Shown: positions 1 through 8,758, numbered from the stretch's first letter. The stretch is 64,000 nt of DNA from Marinoscillum sp040222955 (GCF_040222955.1 NZ_JAVKCA010000019.1:47907-111906); one strand, 5' to 3'. Numbers and translations are program-made. Notes: a model not told the origin generated them from the letters alone.

Positions 1-1214
1 ACGAAAATGGTAAACCCTTTATTGCCACTTCCAATCAGGGAATTGGTGCCAGTATCTGGTGGCCCTGCAAGGACCACCCGGCGGATGAGCCAGACAATGG
101 CGTTACCATGAATTTCACAGTGCCCAAAGACCTTACTGCCGTTGGAAATGGTCGACTAATTAAAGTGAAAAAGGGAAAAGGTACCCGTACATTCACCTGG
201 CAAGTAACCAACCCCATCAATAGCTATGGTGTCAACCTGAATGTGGGGGACTATGTGAAATTTGAAGAAAAGTACGACGGGGAAAAGGGAAACCTGGACA
301 TGATCTACTACGTGCTTTCATACAATCTAGACAAAGCGAAGACCCATTTTCAGGATGCCAGACGCACTATGGAAGCGCTGGAATATTGGTTTGGACCCTA
401 TCCATTTTATGAAGATAGCTACAAGCTGGTGGAGGTGCCTTATCTGGGCATGGAGCATCAGAGTTCAGTGACCTACGGCAACGGCTATGAGCTGGGATAT
501 CGTGGGCGAGACCTGAGTCTGACTGGCTGGGGCCTGAAATGGGACTACATCATCATCCACGAATCGGGTCATGAGTGGTTCGCCAATAACATCACTTACA
601 AGGATGCTGCTGACATGTGGATTCATGAGAGTTTTACGACCTACTCGGAAGGACTCTTTGTGGACTACCACTATGGCAAGGAAGCCGGGGCGGCATATGT
701 TCGGGGTATGCGCTACGGTATTGGCAATGAGGAGCCCATGATCGGGCCTTATGGCGTAAATGGCCGTGGTGCGGACTTGTACAACAAAGGGTCAAACGTG
801 CTCCATACACTCCGTCAGTGGGTGAACGACGACACGAAATGGAGAGAAATCCTCAGAGGGTTGAATGAGACCTTTTATCATCAGACGGTTACTACTGCAG
901 ATGTAGAAGGCTATATTTCAGAAAAAAGCGGACTTGACCTGACCAGCTTTTTCGATCAGTACCTGCGCGATCCCAGAGTGCCGGTGTTGGAATACTTTAC
1001 CTATGAGGGAAACCTGCTGTATCGCTGGACCAACTGCATCGAAGGGTTTGACATGCCGGTAAGGATTAATGTGGGTGATGAGTCCTATACCATTACTCCA
1101 ACCACAAGATGGAACTTCAGGGATCAGGAAAAAATCTCCGTGGAGGATCCGGCTCTTTTGAAGGTGGATTCCAATTATTACATCTATCCGGTTTTCACCA
1201 CTGGCGCCAAATAG
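1..1214 (+). CDS. M1 family metallopeptidase, 5' end outside window
   Basis: C-terminal part of a gluzincin aminopeptidase. The reading frame is open from base 3, before the first ATG at 108, so the gene enters from the left and its signal peptide and N-terminal domain are not visible. The zinc site reads HESGHEW (about bases 560-580), followed 18 residues later by the third ligand glutamate in WIHESF. The substrate-anchoring motif appears as GMEH (about 448), where classical M1 enzymes have GAMEN. The protein probably trims peptides in the periplasm or at the cell surface. It is followed after 87 bases by a second peptidase gene on the same strand. The family call is firm; substrate and location are inferred. 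Confidence 0.92.
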   Translation, partial: ENGKPFIATSNQGIGASIWWPCKDHPADEPDNGVTMNFTVPKDLTAVGNGRLIKVKKGKGTRTFTWQVTNPINSYGVNLNVGDYVKFEEKYDGEKGNLDMIYYVLSYNLDKAKTHFQDARRTMEALEYWFGPYPFYEDSYKLVEVPYLGMEHQSSVTYGNGYELGYRGRDLSLTGWGLKWDYIIIHESGHEWFANNITYKDAADMWIHESFTTYSEGLFVDYHYGKEAGAAYVRGMRYGIGNEEPMIGPYGVNGRGADLYNKGSNVLHTLRQWVNDDTKWREILRGLNETFYHQTVTTADVEGYISEKSGLDLTSFFDQYLRDPRVPVLEYFTYEGNLLYRWTNCIEGFDMPVRINVGDESYTITPTTRWNFRDQEKISVEDPALLKVDSNYYIYPVFTTGAK

Positions 1215-1301
1215 TCAGTCCGTATACAAAAGTTACCATTCAAATAACTTCAAAAGGTTTATTGATCTGATACGGATAAATTGCCCCCGAACGAAACTTG
1301 C

Positions 1302-2792
1302 ATGAATATGGTACTTAAAAGCATTATTGCCGTTTTACTCACCGGCATTTCCTTCCTTTCTTTTGGACAAAAAGCTACTCAGCTTCCGGATGATTTTCTT
1401 TCTACAGAATTTCATCAGGAGAGAAGGGGTTTGCTAAGGGAAAAGATGCCTGAGAACTCTGTGGCTGTTTTTTTTGCCAATCCTGTGCGGAATAGGGCCA
1501 ACGATGTGGATTATATGTACCACCAGGACCCTGACTTTTATTACCTCACAGGGCACAGGGAGCCCCATGCCGTGCTTTTGATTTTCAAGGATGAACAGGT
1601 GGTGACTGACTATGCCTTCGATGAGTTGATATTTGTGCGCAGGCACGATGCCCTGAAAGAGCTCTATGATGGCGCAAGGCTGGGCAAAGAAGGTGCCGTG
1701 GACAAGTTGAAATTTGAACTGGCCTTTGAAGGACCGGATTTTCAGGATTTCAACATCGATTTTTCAAAGTTTGATAAAGTACTCTTCTATGATTTCAAAG
1801 AAGACGTGCGGGATACCCAGGAGGAGGCGGACCTGTTTGACCTGATCGCCGCGTTCAAGGAGAAAGCAAACTATGGCGAGGACGCTATGGCGATTAGTGC
1901 TGAGCCTCAGGTGAGCAATCTGGACACCAAGTCCCTGGATGGGCTGATGAGAAGCCTCAGGGGCATCAAAACCAAAGAGGAGTTAAGTCTGATCAGAAAG
2001 GCGGTGGACATCTCTACCATGGGTCAGCGGGAAGTCATGAAGGCCATGAAGCCCGGAATGTCTGAGCAGGAAATTCAGGGGTTACATGAGTTCGTTTTCA
2101 AAAAGTACCAGGCAGAGTTTGAGGGATACCCGAGCATTGTGGGTGCCGGACACAATGGTTGTGTGCTGCACTATATTGACAACTATAAACCTGCGATTGA
2201 GGACGGTGAACTCATACTGATGGACCTTGGCGCTGAGTACCACGGCTATACGGCCGATGTGACCCGCACCATTCCTGTGAATGGAAAATTTACCAAAGAG
2301 CAGAAATTGATCTACGACCTGGTCTATGAAGCTCAGGAGGCAGGCCGGGCCGCGTGCAAGCCGGGAGCTACTTTCAAGGACGTATATGCCGCTACGGCCA
2401 AAGTGGTGAATGAAGGCCTGGTAGAGCTGGGTTTATATGCCAGTACCGACGAAGAAGATATGATCAATCCGGAAACAGGAAGAAACAGGTATTACCCTCA
2501 TGGGTGCTGCCACCACATTGGGCTGGATGTGCATGACAAGGGGGATTATGCCGAGCTGAAAGAGAATATGGTCATCACCATTGAGCCGGGAATTTACATC
2601 CCCGAGGGCAGTCCTTGTGATGAAAAATGGTGGGGCATTCCAGTACGCATCGAGGATGATTTTCTGATCACCAAGGAGGGTTGTGAGCTTCTGTCGGATC
2701 TGGCGCCACGAAAAAGTGAAGAGATAGAGGCGTTGATGAAAGAGAGCAGTCCATTGGATAATTTTATTTTACCTGCTTTGGAAGATGAATAA
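1302..2792 (+). CDS. Exported M24B aminopeptidase P (Xaa-Pro aminopeptidase)
   Basis: Predicted to remove an N-terminal residue that precedes proline. The ATG at 1302 is preferred over the in-frame TTG at 1281 because it begins a clean signal peptide (MNMVLKS, hydrophobic core, then FGQ as a likely cleavage site). Residues about 30-180 form the creatinase-like N-terminal domain. The pita-bread catalytic domain follows, with the dinuclear metal ligands visible in order: D in MDLGAEYHG, D in TADVTR, H in HHIGLDVHD, E in TIEPGIY and E in VRIEDDF. Length (496 aa) is normal for secreted Bacteroidota members. With the M1 peptidase just upstream it may serve extracytoplasmic peptide use. Confidence 0.93.
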   Translation: MNMVLKSIIAVLLTGISFLSFGQKATQLPDDFLSTEFHQERRGLLREKMPENSVAVFFANPVRNRANDVDYMYHQDPDFYYLTGHREPHAVLLIFKDEQVVTDYAFDELIFVRRHDALKELYDGARLGKEGAVDKLKFELAFEGPDFQDFNIDFSKFDKVLFYDFKEDVRDTQEEADLFDLIAAFKEKANYGEDAMAISAEPQVSNLDTKSLDGLMRSLRGIKTKEELSLIRKAVDISTMGQREVMKAMKPGMSEQEIQGLHEFVFKKYQAEFEGYPSIVGAGHNGCVLHYIDNYKPAIEDGELILMDLGAEYHGYTADVTRTIPVNGKFTKEQKLIYDLVYEAQEAGRAACKPGATFKDVYAATAKVVNEGLVELGLYASTDEEDMINPETGRNRYYPHGCCHHIGLDVHDKGDYAELKENMVITIEPGIYIPEGSPCDEKWWGIPVRIEDDFLITKEGCELLSDLAPRKSEEIEALMKESSPLDNFILPALEDE

Positions 2793-2793
2793 G

Positions 2794-2824
2794 TTGCCCA
2801 ATTAGATTTTCTTTTCTACATTTG
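2794..2824 (+). promoter_or_regulatory. Bacteroidota sigma-A promoter for rpmG
   Basis: TTG at 2794-2796 (-33 element), a 20-base spacer, and TACATTTG at 2817-2824 (-7 element), matching the TTG-N17/23-TAnnTTTG consensus of this phylum. It lies 27 bases before the rpmG ATG and should drive rpmG and DUF4295. Confidence 0.8.
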
Positions 2825-2851
2825 CACTCCTTTTAATAATCAGGCAACAAA

Positions 2852-3034
2852 ATGGCAAAGAAAGGTAATAGAATACAAGTGATACTGGAATGTACCGAAC
2901 ATAAGACTACAGGGCTTCCAGGTACCTCGAGATATATCACTACCAAGAATAGGAAAAACACTCCTGAGCGCGTTGAGCTTAAGAAGTACAACCCTATCAT
3001 GAGAAAATATACTGTACACAAAGAAATTAAATAA
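2852..3034 (+). CDS. rpmG: 50S ribosomal protein L33
   Basis: Sixty-residue basic protein of the large ribosomal subunit, starting MAKKGNRIQVILECTEHKTT and containing the family's SRYITTKN segment. It keeps a single cysteine and lacks the CxxC pairs of zinc-binding L33 paralogs, so it appears to be the zinc-free form. It has its own consensus promoter and is followed after two bases by the DUF4295 gene and then ftsY, a standard Bacteroidota order. Confidence 0.96.
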   Translation: MAKKGNRIQVILECTEHKTTGLPGTSRYITTKNRKNTPERVELKKYNPIMRKYTVHKEIK

Positions 3035-3036
3035 CC

Positions 3037-3192
3037 ATGGCTAAGAAAGTAGTTGCAACCCTGAAACAACCCGGCGGAGCAAAATTCGCTAAGGTTATAA
3101 GAGCCATCAAGACTGAGAGTGGTAATTATGTCTACAAAGAGGACATGGTACCTGAGGCAGAGGTGAAGAACGTATTGGCTAGAAAAAACTAA
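3037..3192 (+). CDS. DUF4295 family protein
   Basis: A 51-residue, lysine-rich protein starting MAKKVVATLKQPGGAKFAKV. Members of this family are small, occur in Bacteroidota and sit between rpmG and ftsY, as here; their role is unknown, though a ribosome link is commonly inferred from position. The ATG follows the rpmG stop by two bases, so the two are cotranscribed and probably translationally coupled. A hairpin terminator follows. Confidence 0.9.
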   Translation: MAKKVVATLKQPGGAKFAKVIRAIKTESGNYVYKEDMVPEAEVKNVLARKN

Positions 3193-3219
3193 TCAGTTCT
3201 TAAAAATATTCTAATTAGA

Positions 3220-3243
3220 AGTCCCTCTTAGTAGGGACTTTTT
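3220..3243 (+). terminator. Intrinsic terminator after DUF4295 gene
   Basis: Stem AGTCCC (3220-3225) with GGGACT (3234-3239), 8-base loop, and a run of five T. It ends the rpmG-DUF4295 transcript 28 bases before ftsY, so ftsY may need its own promoter or read-through. Confidence 0.75.
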
Positions 3244-3270
3244 GCGTTTATACATCTCAAATATAGCTCT

Positions 3271-4224
3271 ATGGGTCTGAAAGGATTTTTCTCCAAGGAA
3301 AAAAAGGAATCGCTCGACAAGGGCCTCGAAAAGACAAAAGAGAACTTTTTCAGCAAGCTTGGCAAAGCGGTGGTAGGAAAATCCACGGTGGATGAAGACG
3401 TGCTGGATGAGCTCGAAGAAATTCTGATTACCTCTGATGTGGGGGTAGAAACCACCATCAAGATCATTGAGCGAATAGAGGCCCGCGTCGCCAAAGACAA
3501 ATACCTTAATGCTTCTGAGCTCAACAAAATCCTCCGGGAGGAGATAGCGGGGCTGCTTTCTGAAAACAACACCAAAGACCAGGATAGTTTTGAATTGCCT
3601 AAAGTGGATGGCCCGTACGTTCTGCTGGTAGTGGGTGTGAATGGTGTAGGCAAGACCACCACCATTGGCAAGCTGGCGGCACAGCTCAAGGGATTGGGTA
3701 AAAATGTAGTGCTGGGAGCAGCTGATACTTTCAGGGCGGCTGCAGTGGATCAGCTCATCATGTGGGGCGAGCGGGTAGGTGTCCCTGTGATATCAAAAGG
3801 CATGAATACAGACCCGGCTTCCGTGGCTTTCGATGCGGCCAAGTATGGCGTGGATCATAACGCTGATGTGGTAATCATAGATACGGCCGGCAGGTTGCAT
3901 ACCAAGGTGAACCTGATGAGTGAGTTGACCAAAATTAAGAAAGTAATTCAGCGGTTTATTCCGGATGCGCCGCACGATGTGCTGTTGGTGCTGGATGGTA
4001 GCACGGGGCAAAATGCTTTTATCCAGGCACAGGAGTTTACCAAAGCCACTGATGTCACTGCCCTGGCCATTACCAAACTGGATGGCACTGCCAAAGGGGG
4101 TGTGGTCATTGGCATCTCGGACCAATTCAAAATACCCGTGAAGTACATCGGAGTAGGTGAAAAAGTGGAGGATCTGCAGGTGTTTAATAAGATTGAGTTT
4201 GTAGATTCATTCTTTAAGAAATAA
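3271..4224 (+). CDS. ftsY: Signal recognition particle receptor FtsY
   Basis: GTPase that docks ribosome-SRP complexes at the membrane for cotranslational insertion of membrane proteins. A four-helix N domain (residues about 1-95) precedes the G domain, with G1 GVNGVGKTTT near residue 122, the DTFRAAA insertion-box motif, DTAGR (G3), TKLDGTAKGG (G4 region) and the closing GVGEKVEDL. At 317 aa it lacks the long acidic A domain of the E. coli protein, which is usual outside enterobacteria. Its 3' end was duplicated: a degenerate copy lies at 5047-5178. Confidence 0.97.
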   Translation: MGLKGFFSKEKKESLDKGLEKTKENFFSKLGKAVVGKSTVDEDVLDELEEILITSDVGVETTIKIIERIEARVAKDKYLNASELNKILREEIAGLLSENNTKDQDSFELPKVDGPYVLLVVGVNGVGKTTTIGKLAAQLKGLGKNVVLGAADTFRAAAVDQLIMWGERVGVPVISKGMNTDPASVAFDAAKYGVDHNADVVIIDTAGRLHTKVNLMSELTKIKKVIQRFIPDAPHDVLLVLDGSTGQNAFIQAQEFTKATDVTALAITKLDGTAKGGVVIGISDQFKIPVKYIGVGEKVEDLQVFNKIEFVDSFFKK

Positions 4225-4225
4225 A

Positions 4226-4250
4226 AAAGACGCTTTGTGTCTTTCTTTCT
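4226..4250 (+). terminator. Intrinsic terminator after ftsY
   Basis: Stem AAAGAC (4226-4231) with GTCTTT (4239-4244) followed by a T-rich tract. It lies between ftsY and the convergent lipoprotein gene. A diverged copy sits at the same place in the second duplication unit (5179-5203). Confidence 0.6.
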
Positions 4251-4273
4251 TTAGCAACTCATTCAGGTCATGG

Positions 4274-4927
4274 TTAGGCCATGGTGATGAGGAAAATCAA
4301 CGCTCCAAAAATCCCCACGACGCCTATAACGAATCCGGCAATTGCTATGCCCCGGCCGTTACCTCTTTCAAGCTTACTCATAGAAATACTACCAAAAATG
4401 GCTGCTAATGTGCCCAGTGGTATTCCAGCTACGAACAGACTCAGGACACCCACTATCAGGGAAGCTATAGCCATGCCCTTGGTATTTTTGACAGTATTTC
4501 TGACTTCTTTCAGGTCCTTTTTAAGAGATTTGAGCTCATCTTTTGAGATTACTTTTTGAGGTGGGAAATCATCTCCGATTAATGTCTTTTCGGCCGACTC
4601 TTCTCTGACCACCTCAAAAGTCTCATACTCATAGGGTTTGTATCGGTAGGTGATCAGGTCAGCTGGTGGAGTAGTGAGACCATGCAGCGATACTGTTTCG
4701 GGATAATGATTGTCTGGCGCATCGATGCGCTCCTGGTTCGGTTGAATCTTTTGAGGTGCCTTGGCCACTTTCCTGGTCTTCTTGAATGACCTCAGTGTGA
4801 GGTGTTGGTTCCTGATTCTGTCTTTCTTTTTGTAAAACTGAGGGCAATTCATGACCTGTTGGGAGGAACCGCAGGCTGTGAAAAGCAAGGCCATGAGTAC
4901 CAGTAGTAAAGCGGTATTGGTTTTCAT
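4274..4927 (-). CDS. DUF4190-type lipoprotein, copy A
   Basis: Envelope lipoprotein of 217 residues. The start is set at MKTNTALL because it begins a lipobox signal peptide (LLFTACG, cysteine about residue 20); the frame is open further upstream but that part looks non-coding. A basic, proline-rich middle is followed by two C-terminal transmembrane helices with glycine-rich turns (MAIASLIVGVLSLFVAGIPL and GIAIAGFVIGVVGIFGALI), the DUF4190 pattern. Function unknown. It is a paralog of 5234-5899, produced by tandem duplication together with part of ftsY. Confidence 0.8.
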   Translation of the reverse strand: MKTNTALLLVLMALLFTACGSSQQVMNCPQFYKKKDRIRNQHLTLRSFKKTRKVAKAPQKIQPNQERIDAPDNHYPETVSLHGLTTPPADLITYRYKPYEYETFEVVREESAEKTLIGDDFPPQKVISKDELKSLKKDLKEVRNTVKNTKGMAIASLIVGVLSLFVAGIPLGTLAAIFGSISMSKLERGNGRGIAIAGFVIGVVGIFGALIFLITMA

Positions 4928-5046
4928 AGAGTTGGGTTTGGTTAGATCGGAATAAGGAATATAGGATTTATTAACATTCCCGTCAAGTGTCAATGAAAGT
5001 TGGTAAACTCCAAAAAGTAATGAGGGCTGTTGATTACTTCCTTCAC

Positions 5047-5178
5047 CCACGATGTACTTTTGGTACTGGATGGCAGTACCGGACAAAATGCTTTCATACA
5101 AATAGGTTAGGTGAAAAGGTCGAAGACCTACAGGTGTTCGATAAGATTGAGTTTGTAGATTCATTCTTTAAGAAATGA
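5047..5178 (+). pseudogene. Degenerate 3' fragment of ftsY
   Basis: Two stretches match ftsY codons, joined across an internal deletion of roughly 120 bases. The first (about 5047-5103) corresponds to ftsY 3973-4032, around LVLDGSTGQNAFIQ. The second (about 5104-5178) corresponds to the last ~24 codons, reading GEKVEDLQVF then KIEFVDSFFKK and stop. A TAG falls at the junction and there is no start. It is a by-product of the duplication that also copied the lipoprotein gene and is not expected to make protein. Confidence 0.85.
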
Positions 5179-5203
5179 AAAAGGCGCTTCATGGCGCCTT
5201 TTA
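5179..5203. terminator. Hairpin between ftsY fragment and lipoprotein B
   Basis: AAGGCGC (5181-5187) pairs with GCGCCTT (5194-5200), flanked by A and T runs on either side, so it could act in both directions. It is the counterpart of the ftsY terminator in the duplicated unit and now mainly ends transcripts of the convergent lipoprotein gene. Confidence 0.6.
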
Positions 5204-5233
5204 CTTGTCTGAGTGGGAGCGGCTTTGCACACG

Positions 5234-5899
5234 CTACACCATGGTGGTGAGGATGATCAGCGCTCCAAGAATGCCTACCAGACCTAAAATCAATCCGGCA
5301 ATAGCCATTCCTCTTCCATTACCTTTCTCAAGTCTTCTCATGGAGATACTTCCAAAAATTACAGCGAGTATTCCCAGAGGCAGACCGGCTACAAACAGAC
5401 TTACAATTCCCAACACAAGAGAGGCAATGGCCATGCCACCGGGATTTGAACCTTTGGTCTCTTTGACTCTTTGGATCTCTTTTTTAAGGGATTTGACTTC
5501 ATTTTTTGAAATTATTTTTTTCGGTTGAGAAACATCCCTGATCAATGTCCCTCCAGTCAATGAACGTTCTTCGGTTTTATCATCGGGCTCATAGGCATCG
5601 GGCTTATATCGGTAAGCGATGAGTTCAGCTGGCGAAATGGTCAGGCCATGAAGGGATACCGTTTCAGGGTATGATTGTTCAGGTGCATCAATGAGTCCAA
5701 AATGGGGAAGTTGAATCGGTTTGGGGGCTTTTTCAGATTCTTTTTTCACCTTTTTGATCGATCTGAAAGCAAGTGCATGCTGACTGATCTTACGCTTCTT
5801 TTTGTAAAACTGAGGACAGTCCATGGCCTGTTTGGAGGGGCCGCATGCCGCAAAAAGAATGGCGATGAGTACCCAAAGTAAAGCGGTGTTGGTTTTCAT
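5234..5899 (-). CDS. DUF4190-type lipoprotein, copy B
   Basis: A 221-residue paralog of the lipoprotein at 4274-4927. It has the same MKTNTALL start, the lipobox FAACG, a shared CPQFYKKK segment, a conserved SYPETVSLHGLT block, and two C-terminal transmembrane helices (MAIASLVLGIVSLFVAGLPL and MAIAGLILGLVGILGALI). Divergence between the copies is moderate and both frames are intact, which suggests both are kept under selection. Function unknown. Confidence 0.8.
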   Translation of the reverse strand: MKTNTALLWVLIAILFAACGPSKQAMDCPQFYKKKRKISQHALAFRSIKKVKKESEKAPKPIQLPHFGLIDAPEQSYPETVSLHGLTISPAELIAYRYKPDAYEPDDKTEERSLTGGTLIRDVSQPKKIISKNEVKSLKKEIQRVKETKGSNPGGMAIASLVLGIVSLFVAGLPLGILAVIFGSISMRRLEKGNGRGMAIAGLILGLVGILGALIILTTMV

Positions 5900-6029
5900 A
5901 AAATCGGGTTTGGTTAGAACTAAATAGGGAATATAGGATTTAATAACATACCCGTCAAGTGTCAATGAAAGTTGGCAAACTCCAAAAAGGAATGAGGGCT
6001 TTGGGTTACTTCCTTGTTTTTGTAAAAGC

Positions 6030-7073
6030 ATGGAGCCCTCACTCAATACCTGGACCATTATTTTTCTGATTGCCGCCTCACAGGGAATCTTTCTGGCAGC
6101 GGTGATTTGGATGAAGCGCCACCAGGCCAACGGATACCTGGGGAGTGTCATGCTGGCCTTCAGTTTGATGCTGCTATACTATGTGCTCTACTGGACCGGG
6201 TACTATACCATGACTCCACGCTGGCTGGGTGTGCTTCAGGGTATGACTTTCCTGCTTGGCCCTTTCTTCTATGGTTACGTTCGGTCCGATGAACGTCTTT
6301 TCCGCGTAGGAGCCTGGCATTTCGTGCCCTTCATCATTTACCTGACTCATTTCCTTGTACTTCCACTGGAATCCCCTGAGGTTCGGAGGATCTTAATTCG
6401 CTCTGTCACAGTCTTGCAAGCCGCCCATTTGCTGATTTATGCTGGTCTCGCTCTCCGATGGACATGGGTAAATGCCCTTGCCAGTGGCCGATGGAAGCTG
6501 GTGCTGTCTGTACTGTTTATGGGCTATGCCCTGAGCTTTTTGCTGTACTATGTGCTCGTCTGGACAGGTCTATTGAAGATTGAATATGACTATTTCATTT
6601 CTGTGGTAACGGCCGCATTTATCTATACCATCGGATACAAAGGGTATCAAGGCACAGAGGTCTTTCATGTCAATGTTGGAGTTAAATACGATCGTTCGGG
6701 GCTCTCACAAAGTGCTGCGGAGGCATTCCTGGCGGAGGTGAAGCGGTACATGGAGGAGGACAAGGGCTACCTGAACAATGACCTTAAATTGCAGCATATG
6801 GCCGATGAGTTGGCCATTTCGGCCAATCATATTTCGCAGGTGGTCAATGAGCTGGAAGGCTGCAATTTTACAGATTTTGTGAATCGGTACCGGGTACAGG
6901 AAGCGAAGAGACTACTCCAGGACGAAGCGCATCACTACAAGATTATTCAGATTGCCTATCTAGCTGGCTTCAACAATAAAGCCACCTTCAACTCCGCCTT
7001 CAAGAAATTTGTTGGGGTTCCACCTTCTCAGTTTAAAAAAGCACTCAATCGGCAACATCCTCAGCTGCAATGA
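6030..7073 (+). CDS. Membrane-anchored AraC-type transcriptional regulator
   Basis: About 210 N-terminal residues form six or seven transmembrane helices (starting in WTIIFLIAASQGIFLAAVIW). A cytoplasmic C-terminal AraC/HTH_18 domain follows, with the two helix-turn-helix motifs at LQHMADELAISANHISQVVN and IIQIAYLAGFNNKATFNSAF. Proteins of this build in Bacteroidota are thought to sense a membrane or envelope signal. The target is unknown; the divergent lipoprotein B gene, whose start is 130 bases away, is one candidate. Confidence 0.85.
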   Translation: MEPSLNTWTIIFLIAASQGIFLAAVIWMKRHQANGYLGSVMLAFSLMLLYYVLYWTGYYTMTPRWLGVLQGMTFLLGPFFYGYVRSDERLFRVGAWHFVPFIIYLTHFLVLPLESPEVRRILIRSVTVLQAAHLLIYAGLALRWTWVNALASGRWKLVLSVLFMGYALSFLLYYVLVWTGLLKIEYDYFISVVTAAFIYTIGYKGYQGTEVFHVNVGVKYDRSGLSQSAAEAFLAEVKRYMEEDKGYLNNDLKLQHMADELAISANHISQVVNELEGCNFTDFVNRYRVQEAKRLLQDEAHHYKIIQIAYLAGFNNKATFNSAFKKFVGVPPSQFKKALNRQHPQLQ

Positions 7074-7136
7074 CGGACTTCTTTTCGCGATTTTCCGCCG
7101 AGAACGACTAATTTACAGGATCAAAAAGAATTCGAT

Positions 7137-7391
7137 ATGCTGGAATTGATTGCCATGTTTTCCATTGGGAATACCATTCGAAATATTGCAGTGGAGAAAC
7201 GATTGAACCCACGTCCTTATATTGTGAGAATGGTGCTGCTGTGGCTGGGCTTTGAGTTTGTCGGTGCATTTATAGGTCTGACCATCTTCAATAACCTGAT
7301 GGGTGGCTACTTCTGCGGACTAGCCGGGGCGGCCATCGGCGGCTACCTGGGCTATCAGCGGGTGGTGCAGGCGGAGCCCGAGGTTTATTAA
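7137..7391 (+). CDS. Small membrane protein, unknown
   Basis: 84 residues with two hydrophobic segments: LLWLGFEFVGAFIGLTIF and a glycine-rich second helix (FCGLAGAAIGGYLGYQ) that resembles a glycine-zipper membrane span. No family was recognised. It lies 63 bases after the AraC-type gene and 13 bases before the next gene, so it may be cotranscribed with both. Confidence 0.6.
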   Translation: MLELIAMFSIGNTIRNIAVEKRLNPRPYIVRMVLLWLGFEFVGAFIGLTIFNNLMGGYFCGLAGAAIGGYLGYQRVVQAEPEVY

Positions 7392-7404
7392 GTTTGGAAT
7401 ACCC

Positions 7405-7806
7405 ATGATTTTAGAAACCACTTATAATAAACGGGAGACCATCCAGCAGATCAATCAGCTGGTAGGCAAGCCCTACACGCTGATACAAAGACTCAGGATG
7501 GGCGGGATAGGTTCTAAGCGAATGGGGATCTCGAAAATAAGTCCGGAATTCGCTCATTATCTGAAAGCCGGACATTACGTCACCCATGCCAACATCGAAC
7601 TCCGACCGGAGGGGATATTGATTCATTTTCGCTTCAAATTGGAATCTTATGCCTGGCCAATGCCTTACACAGGTCTGGAAGTCGCTACTGACCCTGAGCT
7701 TACCTTCACCGCGGATGGAAAATTCATAGCCTTCAAAGAGGGAATGAAAGTGAATGGGCCCTTTATAGAAAGAATGATCCGTCACATGGCGGCTAAAAAA
7801 CAGTAA
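7405..7806 (+). CDS. Hypothetical protein
   Basis: 133 residues, soluble, with no signal peptide or membrane span. It alternates short charged and hydrophobic strands (for example ILIHFRFKLESYAWPMPYTG) as in small beta-sandwich or PH-like folds, but no family was recognised. It begins 13 bases after the preceding membrane protein gene, which suggests a shared transcript. Confidence 0.6.
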   Translation: MILETTYNKRETIQQINQLVGKPYTLIQRLRMGGIGSKRMGISKISPEFAHYLKAGHYVTHANIELRPEGILIHFRFKLESYAWPMPYTGLEVATDPELTFTADGKFIAFKEGMKVNGPFIERMIRHMAAKKQ

Positions 7807-7865
7807 AATATCTTAGGATTTTACGGTCTCCCCCTCCATTCTGCTACATTGGTACATAAAAAACC

Positions 7866-8753
7866 ATGCGAATACTTGTCTTACTATTTTGCCTGGTGGC
7901 TGTACAGCTTCAGGCTCAGTCATCCCGTGAAGCTGCAGATGAGCAGTACACCAATGAGCAATGGGCTGAAGCAGCCAAAGGCTATCAGCAGTATCTTAAA
8001 ACAAATGAGCAGGATTCTTCGGCCTGGTTCAGACTGGCCAACTGCCAGCTGAAACTTGGTGAGTATGAGGCATCGCTGAAGAATTTCGATCGGGCGGTGG
8101 CCGGTAATTTTTATCCGGGATACACGCTTTATACCAAGTCTAAGGTCTATGCACTCCAGGGTAAGCAGTCAAGTGCCTTTGAAAGCCTGCAGCAGGCTTT
8201 GGATAGGGGTTTTGGCAATTTCCGCCTGATGGAGCAAGATCCGGAATGGACGGCCTATCAGCAGGATGAGAAGTTTTTGGCGCTTGTGGATGCTTGTAAA
8301 GTAAACACCTACCCGTGCCTCTCCGATTCTGTACGGAGGCACTTCGATTTTTGGCTGGGTGAGTGGGACGTGTATGTCAATGGGGCTAAAGTAGGAGAAA
8401 ACAGCATCACCATGGCCAATGGGGGTTGTGCGCTGCACGAAAGCTACACCACTCCCGGTACCTATACCGGACAAAGTATCAACTACTTTGACAAGCTGGA
8501 CAATAAATGGCATCAGACCTGGGTGGGCAGTGCTGGCGGCGTGCTGGACTATGTGGAGACTGAGCGGGGACCGGGAATGATTCAGTTTCAGTGCGACTAC
8601 CGGGGGGACCAGCAGGGTAATGTGGTCAAATCCCGACTCACCTTTACTCAGAACGAAGACGGAACCGTGCGACAGTTTTTTGAGAACTCAAAGGATGGGG
8701 AAAGCTGGACACCTGGGTTTGATGGATTATATCAACCTAAATCGGTCGAATAG
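7866..8753 (+). CDS. Exported TPR protein with C-terminal lipocalin-like domain
   Basis: A signal peptide (MRILVLLFCLVAVQLQAQ) is followed by two or three tetratricopeptide repeats (residues about 22-135; YTNEQWAEAAKGYQQYLK and WFRLANCQLKLGEYEASLKN are typical helices). A C-terminal half follows that begins FDFWLGEWDVYVNG and reads like a DUF1579-type lipocalin-like domain. Probably periplasmic; ligand and role unknown. The single gene converges on 8759-9769 with only five bases between stops. Confidence 0.75.
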   Translation: MRILVLLFCLVAVQLQAQSSREAADEQYTNEQWAEAAKGYQQYLKTNEQDSSAWFRLANCQLKLGEYEASLKNFDRAVAGNFYPGYTLYTKSKVYALQGKQSSAFESLQQALDRGFGNFRLMEQDPEWTAYQQDEKFLALVDACKVNTYPCLSDSVRRHFDFWLGEWDVYVNGAKVGENSITMANGGCALHESYTTPGTYTGQSINYFDKLDNKWHQTWVGSAGGVLDYVETERGPGMIQFQCDYRGDQQGNVVKSRLTFTQNEDGTVRQFFENSKDGESWTPGFDGLYQPKSVE

Positions 8754-8758
8754 TAGGG

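Larger units (their letters stand above)
3973..5046. repeat. Tandem duplication, unit 1
   Basis: The segment from the last part of ftsY through the first DUF4190 lipoprotein gene and its upstream region recurs, diverged and with a deletion, at 5047-6025. The match is clearest in three places: the last ~20 codons of ftsY, the two lipoprotein genes throughout, and the upstream stretch around CCGTCAAGTGTCAATGAAAG (present near 4979 and again near 5951). The boundaries are approximate. Confidence 0.8.
5047..6025. repeat. Tandem duplication, unit 2
   Basis: Diverged second copy of 3973-5046: ftsY fragment, hairpin, paralogous lipoprotein gene and its upstream sequence. The similarity stops just before the AraC-type gene at 6030, so the upstream region of copy B now also serves as the 5' flank of that divergent gene. 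Confidence 0.8.

Noticed and set aside
4928..5164. N-terminal extension of the DUF4190 lipoproteins
   Set aside because: The frame is open upstream in both copies, but the lipobox signal peptide begins at MKTNTALL; the upstream part in copy A overlaps the ftsY fragment.
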